A program made the position numbers and the translations under genes. From CAYMTN01 sp964393335 (GTDB lineage: Bacteria > Chloroflexota > Anaerolineae > Aggregatilineales > Aggregatilineaceae): a DNA stretch of 17,431 nt. Under the pieces are notes generated by a model. The model had not been told where the DNA came from and did not search any database. It was given only the letters and a program-made list of their open reading frames with translations. Below, one piece after another: positions 1 through 6,862 of the stretch (positions are counted from its first letter, which is position 1; each line of letters opens with the position of its first letter). The stretch is taken from contig CAYMTN010000105.1 of NCBI GenBank assembly GCA_964393335.1, positions 1-17,431 of the forward strand, in the 5' to 3' direction.

Positions 1-819
1 CGATCCGTCGTAGGGGCCGTGATAACGCGCCAGGGTCAGGTCAGGGAGGGGCAGGTTATCGACCCTCTGCCAGGGAGGATCAGCGTCCGCCCCGACAAAC
101 ACCCAGAATGTCAGACTGTCCAGCGGCGACGTAACGTAGATATACGTATGGTCCGACGAGCGCTCGATGATGATCGAGATGCCGCGTTCGGATAAAAAAA
201 TCTGCCCGCGCATTTCGCTGTTCGGGCTGCCAAAATCCGCCGCCGCGATCTCGTACTCCTCATAGGCGCGCCGCGTCGGTTGGCCGCGTGCTGCGTCCCA
301 CATCTCGGAGAACCGGAGTTCCTGCCAGCCCCAGACCGCGACCGTCAGGCCACCCGGTGGGCGTTCTGCTGCGGTCGATTCCCCCTCGACGGGTACTGCC
401 GTGTCGCCGCCGTCGCCCGCGTAGGACGGCAGCTCGTACAGGCNNNNNNNNNNGCGGCGCGGCTGGCGCTCCTCGAATACATCGGCAGGCATGGGCCTGG
501 GAGCGCCCGCGCCCACCTTGCGTTGTTCCGCCAGGCTCGAACGCCGGATCGCCCGTTGAATCTGCTGGGTGATGTGACGTTGCAGTTGCTGGCGCTGCGA
601 CCCCGGCACGGCATCCAGGCCATCACCTGTCCATGTAAACTGCGGCTCGTGAAAGACCACCTCGACATAACCGCCGCGCTCCTCGACCACCACATCGTTC
701 GAGTTTTCCAGCGCGCGGCCAAGCGTGGCCGACAGCGCCTCGTCGATGTCTGTGAGGCGCTGGTCGAGGGCGTGGGGATCAACCACGATCCGAATCGGGG
801 TGTTCACATGAACAGGCAT
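1..819 (-). CDS. Unknown protein of the tail/injection cluster, runs off left edge and spans N gap
   Basis: The frame opens with ATG at 819 (MPVHVNTPIRIVVD...) and has no stop down to base 1, giving 273 codons with the C-terminus outside the window. Ten Ns at 444-453 interrupt it, but a gap of exactly 10 keeps the frame: the codons on both sides are stop-free and look like real protein, with an acidic/hydrophobic alternation before the gap and a Trp-rich stretch (VAVWGWQELRFSEMW) after it. It starts 3 bases after the stop of the 86-aa gene, so it is the next gene of the same operon. I do not recognise the family. Residues 20-55 look helical and a Gln/Arg-rich segment lies at about 84-102. The C-terminal part, with ISIIIERSSDHTYIYVTSP, looks like beta strands. 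The Ser/Arg-rich frame opening at 782 on the same strand is a shadow. Function is unknown; membership of the tail cluster is inferred from position. Confidence 0.7.
   Translation of the reverse strand, partial: MPVHVNTPIRIVVDPHALDQRLTDIDEALSATLGRALENSNDVVVEERGGYVEVVFHEPQFTWTGDGLDAVPGSQRQQLQRHITQQIQRAIRRSSLAEQRKVGAGAPRPMPADVFEERQPRRXXXXLYELPSYAGDGGDTAVPVEGESTAAERPPGGLTVAVWGWQELRFSEMWDAARGQPTRRAYEEYEIAAADFGSPNSEMRGQIFLSERGISIIIERSSDHTYIYVTSPLDSLTFWVFVGADADPPWQRVDNLPLPDLTLARYHGPYDGS
444..453. other. Assembly gap (10 Ns)
   Basis: Ten consecutive N bases inside a coding region. A round number such as 10 is often a placeholder, so the true length may differ. The length of 10 happens to preserve the reading frame of the minus-strand gene that crosses it. 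Confidence 0.95.
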
Positions 820-822
820 CGC

Positions 823-1083
823 TTACAGGTTTTCTATCTGGGCGGCCAGCCGGTTAAGTGCCCGCTGCACAACCTCTTCCACGTCGATGGTAGCCGGGGT
901 CGTGCGCACCTCGATTTCCACCGGGAAATGGTAGTGGATCGTGTTACGCTCATCCGCTTCCACACGATCCGCCTCCGCTTCGCTTCCGGCAGCAGGCAAA
1001 ATCAGTTCGCCAGCATGCACGAGCGCGATCCCCGTCCGGCGGACACGCGCCGCGCGCGGGCGCTCCGAGTTTTCAAGTGTCAT
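823..1083 (-). CDS. Small (86-aa) protein of the tail/injection cluster
   Basis: ATG at 1083, 12 bases after the stop of the tube-like gene, with a GAGGCGAG stretch just upstream as a possible ribosome site. The next gene starts 3 bases after its stop, so it is translated within a compact operon. The protein is soluble, charged and has no membrane segment. Its N-terminal half holds RRTGIALVHAGELILPAAGS, which resembles the short 'ALVHxGExxLPA' motif seen in phage tail-associated proteins. Its C-terminal half is a strand followed by a helix (VEEVVQRALNRLAAQIENL). Small proteins commonly follow the tube gene in contractile tails and extracellular injection systems (chaperones or connectors), but the sequence does not say which of these it is. 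Confidence 0.65.
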   Translation of the reverse strand: MTLENSERPRAARVRRTGIALVHAGELILPAAGSEAEADRVEADERNTIHYHFPVEIEVRTTPATIDVEEVVQRALNRLAAQIENL

Positions 1084-1095
1084 CGGCTCGCCTCA

Positions 1096-1551
1096 TCAAT
1101 CCTGCGGCACGGGCGGAATCGTGACGGTATCACCCACGTTAGGCTCCATCGACGCGCCCAGGCTGAAGCCGGAGAACGTGGCGGTCGGCGCGCCTTGCAG
1201 CGTCGCGTTACTGGGCGCAGCGCTGGTGATGATGCAGTCTGACATCACGATTTTGCTGAACGACCAGTCATCGCCCGTGTTTTCTTGCAGGATGATGCTG
1301 AAGGGCGTGCCGTTCAAGGCCAGCGCCGTCAGTTGGGCGGCGACATCCCCAATGGCGCGGACCGTCATCGAAAACGTGAGACTCTGCGGGTTGTAGATCA
1401 CGCCGATGTGCGTTTCCTGGATCGAGTGCAGCACTTCCGCCGACAGGGTAAAAGTCGGCGTGAACGAATCAATGGGCGAGATCAGGACTGCCTCGCCACC
1501 TTCTTCCTGATACGACACGGCGAGGCGTGTTCTCCAGCTCCATTCAGGCAT
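1096..1551 (-). CDS. Tail tube-like protein
   Basis: A 151-aa protein starting at ATG 1551, with a good AAGGAG six bases upstream. It begins 17 bases after the sheath stop. The sequence is almost all alternating polar/hydrophobic beta-type segments (FTPTFTLSAEVL, SLTFSMTVRAIGDVA, FSIILQENTGDDWSFSKIVM), ends in VGDTVTIPPVPQD, and has no signal peptide or membrane helix. Size, beta-rich character and position directly after the sheath gene fit the tube subunit that stacks inside a contractile sheath. Tube proteins diverge strongly, so the assignment rests mainly on gene order and would need a profile or structure comparison. Confidence 0.5.
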   Translation of the reverse strand: MPEWSWRTRLAVSYQEEGGEAVLISPIDSFTPTFTLSAEVLHSIQETHIGVIYNPQSLTFSMTVRAIGDVAAQLTALALNGTPFSIILQENTGDDWSFSKIVMSDCIITSAAPSNATLQGAPTATFSGFSLGASMEPNVGDTVTIPPVPQD

Positions 1552-1568
1552 TGCAGGCTCCTTTTATG

Positions 1569-2732
1569 CTAGAACTTCAGCGCGAGATTCACCTTCAGGC
1601 GATGGACCGCCGGGCCATACGTGACCGACACGAACACGTCGACCGTGCGCGTGGAACGGGCGGTCGTCACGATGGCCTGATCCGTCGCAGTCCAGGCAGA
1701 TTCGGGCATCTTCAGGATGTTGAGCACCGGGATATCGACCGCGTAGTTATCAATCACCTGGCGGCGCTTCAACGGGCCTAAAATACCTTCAAACGTCGTC
1801 TTGAGGCCCAACATGCCAAACTTGGTGATACGCGCATTACCAATGCTTCCTATCAGCCCGGCTTTCAGGCGGAAGTCAATGTCATCCAGCACCCGCACGA
1901 TATCGACGTACAACAGGCTGGCATCCGTCGTAAAACAGCGTCCCTCGGCAAAATGCAGGCTCTCGCCGACGATCAGCGACGGATCGATGATCGGGATCAC
2001 GTTGCCTTCCGAGAGGGCGATGATCTCGGCGGGGCTGTACTGCTTTTCGACCGGCATCTTGATGCCGCGCAGTTTCTTCAACACGATCGAGATGTGCGGC
2101 AGGTACCCGGCGATGGCGGCCATCGCGGCGGTTGCCGCATCACCATCCGCGCCGCGCGCCGCGATCATCACCATCCGGCTGGAGTCACTTTTGAGGCTGC
2201 CGACGGCGGCCAACACGTCCGCCGCATACGTCGCAGTTTTATCGGCCGTGGGAGCGATCATGGCGACGCCAATCCGCTTCTGGCCGCCCGCCGACATCAG
2301 TTCGACGTGTTCTTTCAGCGCCTGCAGATCGGTGGCCGGGCCGGTAGTGCCGACGCTGGTTTCATTCGCCAGGGAGACGAACGTCACGTCGTCCGCCGCC
2401 TCCAGCGAGGCCAGCGCCGCTGCATAGTTGCCGCCGCTCACGCGCACCCCATAAATCTTCGAGGGCTTGGGGTCTTGCAGGAGCGCCAGCTTCAGCGAGT
2501 TGTACAGGGTGGTTTCGTTGAGCGTGCTGCCGGTTTTGGATGCAAACAATGTTTGCGCATCGTCCAGTGTGGCGACGACATAGGGTTTGTTGACATTAGC
2601 GGTGCCACCAGGGGCACCAGCCGGTGTTTTGCCGACGACGGCGATAACGCCCGGCGAGCGTTGGGCGACCGGCGTCAGGCCGGACGTGTCAATGTTGACC
2701 TCGATAAACGGAAACGCGACGGGGATGGACAT
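1569..2732 (-). CDS. Contractile tail sheath protein
   Basis: The 387-aa protein starts at ATG 2732 (MSIPVAFPFIEVN). GGAGG lies eight bases upstream, whereas the in-frame ATG at 2738 would sit only two bases from it, so 2732 is preferred. Sheath hallmarks are visible: an N-terminal strand followed by SPGVIAVVGKTPAGAPGG; a repeated alpha/beta core (KIYGVRVSGGNYAAALASLE, DVTFVSLANE); a segment coupling positions and names of neighbouring subunits (SLLYVDIVRVLDDIDF); and a C-terminal strand domain ending VFVSVTYGPAVHRLKVNLALKF, the part that handshakes with the next subunit in sheaths of known structure. It would assemble around the tube encoded next. The length is in the range of short phage or injection-system sheaths. 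Whether the machine is a prophage, tailocin or extracellular contractile injection system cannot be told here; no integrase, capsid or portal gene is in the window. Confidence 0.75.
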   Translation of the reverse strand: MSIPVAFPFIEVNIDTSGLTPVAQRSPGVIAVVGKTPAGAPGGTANVNKPYVVATLDDAQTLFASKTGSTLNETTLYNSLKLALLQDPKPSKIYGVRVSGGNYAAALASLEAADDVTFVSLANETSVGTTGPATDLQALKEHVELMSAGGQKRIGVAMIAPTADKTATYAADVLAAVGSLKSDSSRMVMIAARGADGDAATAAMAAIAGYLPHISIVLKKLRGIKMPVEKQYSPAEIIALSEGNVIPIIDPSLIVGESLHFAEGRCFTTDASLLYVDIVRVLDDIDFRLKAGLIGSIGNARITKFGMLGLKTTFEGILGPLKRRQVIDNYAVDIPVLNILKMPESAWTATDQAIVTTARSTRTVDVFVSVTYGPAVHRLKVNLALKF

Positions 2733-2795
2733 AATCATTTCCTCCGGCAAAAAAAGGACCGTTTACCGCCTGGGGCAGTATGAATGGGCAGGACT

Positions 2796-3749
2796 TTATG
2801 GCGCAGCCGTCGTGACCAGCCCGATCCCTTCACGGGCCAGCCATTCGCCTGCGGCCAACCGACGAGCTTCCCGACGTTGGGTCGCATTCATGCCAGGCCC
2901 GCTTCCCGGCCAGTCGTCGTCATCGAAGACCGTCTCAGGAATGATCCAGATCACCAGAAAATCGTGGCGGATTGTCCAGCCGGGATCGCGGGCACGTTCT
3001 AGGCCGGAGTGAGTCAACACATCCAGCAGTCGTTTACTTTCGATCAGGAGTTCCGACACGGAGAGCGGATCGTCGCGGATCAGAACGGCGGCGGAAATGG
3101 GCAGCACCTGGGGGGACGTGGGCGCGAAGACAGGGGCGGAATAGGTCACGCTTAACGCGGAAAGCGGCTGGATGTCGATCTGCCCGGCGAGCAGTTCGCC
3201 CACCGTATCCACGCCGACCTTGTCGAGCAGGTTATCGAGCGCCGGCTCAGTCAGCGCGACAGGATCGGCCATCACAGCTTCCAGCCGGGTCCTCAACTGC
3301 GTGCGGCGGGCGGCCTCCAGGGCAGACGCATCGCTGGGCAGCGCGCCGAGATCGGCCACGATCTGATCGTCGATGTCGTCCAGGCGCGGCCACTGGGCCG
3401 TGACAGCTTCGATGCGGCTGGTGGCGTACGACAGCCGGATGGCGATACCGCCGTCCCAATACGCTTCCGCTCGCAGAGACGAGTCGGTATGCAAGCCGGT
3501 TAGTTGGAAGCGTGCATCGACGCGGGTGTTATCGTGGGGTGACCACCAACTCCCATCCAGCATGAGCGGTCGCGCATACGAAACACCCAATTCGAGGCGG
3601 TCGAAAACCGGGGTGAACGGTCCTGCTATGGAAAGAGCACCCGTGTCATAACCAGCCGACACTATCTGCTCCAGGGACGTCTGGTCAAATACACCATCCC
3701 TGGTCGAATCGTCTGCCAGTTGTAACAAGGTCGCGTCGATATAGTCCAC
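2796..3749 (-). CDS. Unknown 317-aa protein, first visible gene of the tail/injection operon
   Basis: The start is GTG at 3749 (MDYIDATLLQLADD), with AAGG about ten bases upstream; no better in-frame ATG lies near. It ends 63 bases before the sheath start. The protein is soluble and acidic. A beta-like N-terminal half contains LELGVSYARPLMLDGSWWSP, followed by a helical region (about residues 120-180, ALEAARRTQLRTRLEAVM). Next is a stretch with PLSALSVTYSAPVFAP, and the C-terminus is rich in Asp/Arg (ETVFDDDDWPGSG, NATQRREARRLAAGEWLA). I do not recognise the family. Its place ahead of sheath and tube suggests a structural or assembly role, but that is inference only. Codon use resembles the neighbouring genes. 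Confidence 0.65.
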   Translation of the reverse strand: MDYIDATLLQLADDSTRDGVFDQTSLEQIVSAGYDTGALSIAGPFTPVFDRLELGVSYARPLMLDGSWWSPHDNTRVDARFQLTGLHTDSSLRAEAYWDGGIAIRLSYATSRIEAVTAQWPRLDDIDDQIVADLGALPSDASALEAARRTQLRTRLEAVMADPVALTEPALDNLLDKVGVDTVGELLAGQIDIQPLSALSVTYSAPVFAPTSPQVLPISAAVLIRDDPLSVSELLIESKRLLDVLTHSGLERARDPGWTIRHDFLVIWIIPETVFDDDDWPGSGPGMNATQRREARRLAAGEWLAREGIGLVTTAAP

Positions 3750-4100
3750 TGGCGCTTTGCCTTGCTCTATATTTGCTGAACCAGAACCGTTGAGGATCGA
3801 ACTGATAACGATTCTGTTAGACCCATGTACAGTGTATAATTGAGATTTTCCCGTGACTAATAGCTTAGAACAACTTGCCGGAATTTGTCAATACTCCCGA
3901 CCGGTACCATTTTCCTAACGCAGCAGCCACGCGGCGAAATCACCCGGTTGCGCGGACCTGATAAGCTCGTTATTGTAATCAGCGAGCAGGCCCAGTTTTT
4001 CGGCGTGTCTGTCAGGCGGCGCGGATGCCTGCTCACAGGCAGTCGTTTTGCCCGTTTGACGCAGGCGTCACTGTGCATAACTGGAGAAAAAGGGGGAGAC
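3750..4100. other. Divergent intergenic region, 351 bp, no gene
   Basis: This region separates the minus-strand tail operon from the plus-strand RraA-family gene. Its left part (about 3770-3890) is AT-richer than its surroundings and carries a perfect TATAAT at 3835-3840. The right part carries small hairpin candidates: GCTCG/CGAGC (3965-3969 with 3983-3987), an overlapping CTGAT/ATCAG pair (3958-3962 with 3978-3982), TGCCTG/CAGGCA (4026-4031 with 4036-4041), and a GACGC-AG-GCGTC palindrome (4058-4069). Reading frames here lack ribosome sites and are not supported as genes. Confidence 0.7.
3835..3840 (+). promoter_or_regulatory. Candidate -10 box for the RraA-family gene
   Basis: A perfect TATAAT in the AT-richer part of the intergenic region. 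The -35 hexamer at 17-bp spacing (TTCTGT, 3812-3817) is a poor match, so an activator would be needed or the box is fortuitous. If used, the leader to the ATG at 4101 would be about 250 nt. Confidence 0.3.
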
Positions 4101-4796
4101 ATGTCTGACAATCACCAGCGCGAGCAGCTGCTGGCCCGGTATGCGGGGCTGCGCGTGGCGGATGTGCGCGACGGCATGGACTGGTGCGGGATGCACCATT
4201 ACGGTTCCCTGTCGCCGGATATCCGGCCTCTATTTCGGACGCGCGCCTGTGGAATCGCACGCACGGCGCGTTACCTGCCCTTCGAGGGGCCGGTGCCGCC
4301 GGTCACTGGGGCGGACTATTCCGAGTGGTCCGGCTGGTACTACAACGAAGTGTGCACCTATCCCTGGATTGACGCGATTCAGCCGGGCGACTTCATCGTG
4401 ATCGATCAGAGCGGCATCAACGCCGGGCTGATGGGGTCGAACAACGCGCTGGCAGGCGTGCAGCGTGGCGCACGCGGGTACATGACAAATGGCGGCGTGC
4501 GTGATACGGACGAGGTGATCGTACAGCAGATCGCGTTCTGGTCCCGTTTCACGTCTCAGGGCATGGTCCAGGGACGGCTGCGCTTTGACGCCCACAACGT
4601 GCCGGTCGCGGTTGGCGGCGTGACGGTTCACCCTGGCGACGTAGTCGTGGCGGACGGTGACGGCGTGATCGTCGTACCGGCTCGCCTTGCGATGGAAGTG
4701 GCCGAGCACGCCCACCGCGAACTGGCTCAGGACAAAACAAGCCGCCGCCAGCTTTACGACGCCCTGGGCATGGAATTGGACGACACCGTGACATGA
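4101..4796 (+). CDS. RraA-family protein (HMG aldolase / oxaloacetate decarboxylase-like)
   Basis: A 231-aa protein from ATG 4101, preceded by a strong AAGGGGGAG; the open frame extends upstream to 3885 but without a ribosome site. The RraA fold signature is clear. It has an N-terminal VADVRDGMDWCG helix and GDFIVIDQSG (about residues 94-103). The central GARGYMTNGGVRDTDEV carries the Arg134-Asp135 pair used for substrate and divalent-metal binding in 4-hydroxy-4-methyl-2-oxoglutarate aldolases. A C-terminal VTVHPGDVVVADGDGVIVVP strand repeat follows. The usual 'DGxxRD' reads NGGVRD. Members include metal-dependent pyruvate aldolases/oxaloacetate decarboxylases and RNase E regulators. The neighbouring sugar-isomerase, VOC and dehydrogenase genes favour a small-molecule aldolase or decarboxylase, not RNase regulation. 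It is convergent with the dehydrogenase remnant, with 13 bases between the two stop codons. Confidence 0.8.
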   Translation: MSDNHQREQLLARYAGLRVADVRDGMDWCGMHHYGSLSPDIRPLFRTRACGIARTARYLPFEGPVPPVTGADYSEWSGWYYNEVCTYPWIDAIQPGDFIVIDQSGINAGLMGSNNALAGVQRGARGYMTNGGVRDTDEVIVQQIAFWSRFTSQGMVQGRLRFDAHNVPVAVGGVTVHPGDVVVADGDGVIVVPARLAMEVAEHAHRELAQDKTSRRQLYDALGMELDDTVT

Positions 4797-4816
4797 AACC
4801 TGCCCGGCGTCAGGTT
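4797..4816. terminator. Inverted repeat between convergent genes, possible bidirectional terminator
   Basis: AACCTG (4797-4802) pairs perfectly with CAGGTT (4811-4816) around an 8-nt loop. It starts at the base after the RraA-family stop codon and covers the stop codon of the opposing dehydrogenase remnant. There is no T-run, so it is not a textbook intrinsic terminator. Confidence 0.35.
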
Positions 4817-5261
4817 CCCAGCATGATCGATTTTAGTATGCCGTCCGTGCAGCCAACGACCTGGCCGAACGCCTGGGAAAGCTGGTCCAACGAAAACCGG
4901 TGCGCAACAAAACACGTCGGGCCAAACTCGTTTTGCAGCATCAGGCGCTGAACCTGCTTGCCCTGCTCCATCGTAGAATACAACGAGCCAGGCCAGTTCA
5001 GGTGTTTGCCGATCAGTATCTCACTGGGCTTGACTTCGATGTGCGCCCCCTCGCCAATCGAGACGAGTGTCCCGCCGGTTCGCAGGGCGTCGAACGCCTG
5101 CTGGTACGCCGCCGGTTTGCCGGAACATTCCAGCACGACGCTGGCACCCAGGCCGCCGCACAGGCTTTGATCGCCACCAACACCTCGTCATGGGCCGGTA
5201 CCGGATCGGGCACATCAACCACTCGCAGAGTCTGGGGGCCAAACGCTTTAACCGTTTTCAT
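4810..5261 (-). pseudogene. Medium-chain Zn alcohol/polyol dehydrogenase remnant with internal deletion
   Basis: The start at ATG 5261 gives a normal N-terminus (MKTVKAFGPQTLRVVDVPDP, then EVLVAIKACA). At about 5148-5161 the frame jumps directly to GLGASVVLECSGKPAAYQQA, which is the late Rossmann part of a medium-chain dehydrogenase. From there it continues normally to SIMLGT and a stop at 4810. Roughly 35 N-terminal and 115 C-terminal residues remain of the usual 340 or so. The zinc-ligand region (GHE and catalytic Cys) and the nucleotide-binding GxGxxG are gone, and the two parts are in different frames. The gene lies 11 bases after the isomerase, so an intact copy would have been the third gene of that operon. 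A real deletion and a metagenome mis-join are both possible. As written it cannot be active. Confidence 0.75.
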
Positions 5262-5272
5262 CGCGCGTACCC

Positions 5273-6105
5273 TTACACAGCCAGATTTTCACGGCGGGCG
5301 ACCGAAAAAATGTACTCGGCAGCCAGCCGGTACGCGCTTTCGTCGGGCAGGTGTTCGATCATCAGCGGAATATCACCTTCCAGCGCAGCCAGCTCGTGTA
5401 GAAGGGTCGGGTAGTCCAGGGCACCCAGGCCGGGCCGGACCTCGTCCAGGTGGACCGTGAGTGTATCGCCCAGGCGTATGTCTTTGGCATGGCACGACTT
5501 GATATACGGCCCCAGCTTGGCGAAGCACTCCTTGAGGAACGCCGTGTTGTTAAAATAACGCTGCGGGCTGCTGATCAGGTTGACCGGGTCTAGATGGACG
5601 GCAAACGCCGGGCGATCAACGCCCGGATGAGCCGCAGGTAACTGTCCGGCGAATCGGGATACATCCAGGGCATCGGTTCCAGCGTGTAGAAGCTCCGGCG
5701 CGGCCTGACGGCGTCGATGATGTCGCGTACGATTTCCACGATCATCTCGAATGTTTCGTCGGTCAGATCGGCTGCCGCCGGGCCATCCCATTTTTCGCCG
5801 CGCGATCCCGCGACATTGACGCAGCACGTCGCGTTGATCCGGTCGGCCAGATCGAGCGCCTGTTTGCACCGCTCGACAGCGGCCTGGCGGACGTCGTCGT
5901 CCCGACTCAATGGGTTGCTCCAAGCGCCGACCTCAGCGATCACAATATCCGCTGCTCCGGCGGCAGCGGCGTAAGCGCGCACGGTCGATTCGTCCGCGTC
6001 GATGGAAACCGGGCAGTACGCCGCCCGGTATCCCCATGCTTTCACGCAGTCCACCCACGTCTGCGGATCGTCATAACCGCCAAAGACGGGTCCACCCAGC
6101 CTCAT
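5273..6105 (-). pseudogene. Sugar-phosphate isomerase/epimerase-like TIM barrel, one-base frameshift
   Basis: The start is ATG 6105 (MRLGGPVFGGYDDP), with AAAGGA six bases upstream; the longer frame from 6141 adds only a non-family tail. The first frame runs through VIAEVGAWSN, NVAGSRGEKWDGP and TLEPMPW (Glu143), then ends early near 5590. The family sequence resumes in the next frame as DRPAFAVHLDPVNLI, SCHAKDI and IPLMIEHLP, and ends at 5273. One missing base near 5620 would join them into about 277 aa, the normal length of the xylose isomerase-like TIM barrel family. The Glu, Asp, His and Glu of these motifs are the usual metal ligands. It probably acts on a keto-sugar or sugar acid, but the substrate cannot be told. 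The frameshift may be a sequencing error, since both halves look well preserved. It sits in an operon with the VOC gene (52 bases upstream) and the dehydrogenase remnant. Confidence 0.75.
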
Positions 6106-6157
6106 GATATGTCCTTTCGCCCATGTTCCACCCTGGCCCACCGCAACAGGGGGTGGA

Positions 6158-6610
6158 TCAGTCGTTTTCTAACAACTCAATGATCGCTCCGAGCGATTCG
6201 GAACCGTCGGTATAGGCGTAACGACCGCCCGTGTACTCCCCGCGCTGGATGAGGGGCAGACCGCGCGCGGCCAGCGCGGCGAGACGCTCCGACATGCCCT
6301 TGACTTCAAAAGCGATGTGGTGCAGGCTCGGCCCGTGTGCGGCAAGTTGATCGTGCCACGTGCTCGGCTCGCCAAGTGGTTCGATCAGCTCCAGGGAGAT
6401 CGATCCGAGGTCAAAAAAGGCGAGTTTCGCGCGGGCCGGGGTAGACTGGCCGTTATATTCCGTCTGGGCGCGCTCGACGGTGTCCGTGATGACGATCGGC
6501 GGGGCAGGTACGCCCAGCACGGCGGCCCACGCCTGGACGGCGTCTTCGATGTTGCGGGTGATAAGGCCAATTTGCGTAACAGTGTTGGTACCAAGCGGGG
6601 AAGCAGTCAT
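6158..6610 (-). CDS. VOC-family protein (glyoxalase / methylmalonyl-CoA epimerase-like)
   Basis: A 150-aa protein from ATG 6610, with GGAG seven bases upstream. The paired beta-alpha-beta modules of the vicinal-oxygen-chelate fold are visible: VTQIGLITRNIEDAVQAW (residues 11-28), SISLELIEP (about 70-78), LHHIAFEVKGMSERLAALAARG (from 96, with His97/His98) and AYTDGSESLGAIIELLE at the C-terminus. Metal ligands would be His97 or His98 with the glutamates of LELIEP and IIELLE. The first-strand position, often His, is Gln13. The length matches methylmalonyl-CoA epimerase and single-domain glyoxalases. The operon context with a sugar isomerase suggests an isomerase or lyase of a carbohydrate-like substrate. 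The true substrate is not readable from sequence. It is the first gene of a minus-strand operon with its own promoter candidate. Confidence 0.75.
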   Translation of the reverse strand: MTASPLGTNTVTQIGLITRNIEDAVQAWAAVLGVPAPPIVITDTVERAQTEYNGQSTPARAKLAFFDLGSISLELIEPLGEPSTWHDQLAAHGPSLHHIAFEVKGMSERLAALAARGLPLIQRGEYTGGRYAYTDGSESLGAIIELLEND

Positions 6611-6682
6611 GACTGTACTCCAGATCGTGTTGGTATGAGAACATTAGATTTGACTCACACTCTGCAAGGTAATGCTCCCTTT

Positions 6683-6711
6683 ATCTTAGCCTGACTCAGC
6701 CGCTGTGTAAA
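6683..6711 (-). promoter_or_regulatory. Candidate sigma70-type promoter for the VOC-isomerase-dehydrogenase operon
   Basis: Read on the minus strand: TTTACA (6711-6706, five of six to TTGACA), a 17-bp spacer, and TAAGAT (6688-6683, four of six to TATAAT). Transcription would begin near 6676, giving a leader of about 65 nt before the ATG at 6610. Confidence 0.45.
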
Positions 6712-6813
6712 TTCATCACATGACCCATCAGGGCTTGCTAATTGCCGGTCGGAGGATTATGTTAGCGGTCTTCGACGCGCGTTTGATGCCATCCACCCCG
6801 CTGCCGACACAGG

Positions 6814-6842
6814 TTGCTTCCTGTCAGAAAGCCTCCTATAAT
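6814..6842 (+). promoter_or_regulatory. Sigma70-type promoter of the hdrA-mvhD-metVF operon
   Basis: TTGCTT (6814-6819), exact 17-bp spacer, perfect TATAAT (6837-6842). The predicted start near 6849 leaves a leader of about 60 nt before the ATG at 6908. It is the best promoter match in the window and faces the long redox operon. No other strong promoter was noticed in the short gaps between the following genes. Confidence 0.65.
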
Positions 6843-6862
6843 GAAACCAATCGTATTTCATT
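6840..6862. promoter_or_regulatory. Perfect 7-bp inverted repeat over the -10 box and start, candidate operator
   Basis: AATGAAA (6840-6846) and TTTCATT (6856-6862) are exact reverse complements nine bases apart, the left arm overlapping TATAAT. A further half-site, ATTTCAT, follows at 6868-6874 in direct repeat with 6855-6861. The placement fits a repressor site that would block polymerase. The regulator is unknown. Confidence 0.45.

Noticed and set aside
345..782. 145-aa minus-strand frame
   Set aside because: Ser/Arg/Trp-rich composition typical of an off-frame. The other minus frame from 819 is open across the whole stretch and starts just after the previous gene.
280..1242. 320-aa plus-strand frame over the tail cluster
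   Set aside because: It crosses the N gap and lies antisense to three minus-strand genes with good ribosome sites. Its composition is Arg/His-rich, typical of a shadow frame.
3958..3987. H-type pseudoknot formed by the two interleaved 5-bp pairings
   Set aside because: There are no bases between the 3' arm of the first stem and the 3' arm of the second, so the connecting loop could not span the first stem. Alternative hairpins are more plausible.
4026..4049. TGCCTG-ctca-CAGGCA hairpin followed by TTTT as a terminator
   Set aside because: The stem is short, the T-run is only four bases and is offset, and it would lie in the leader of the RraA-family gene.
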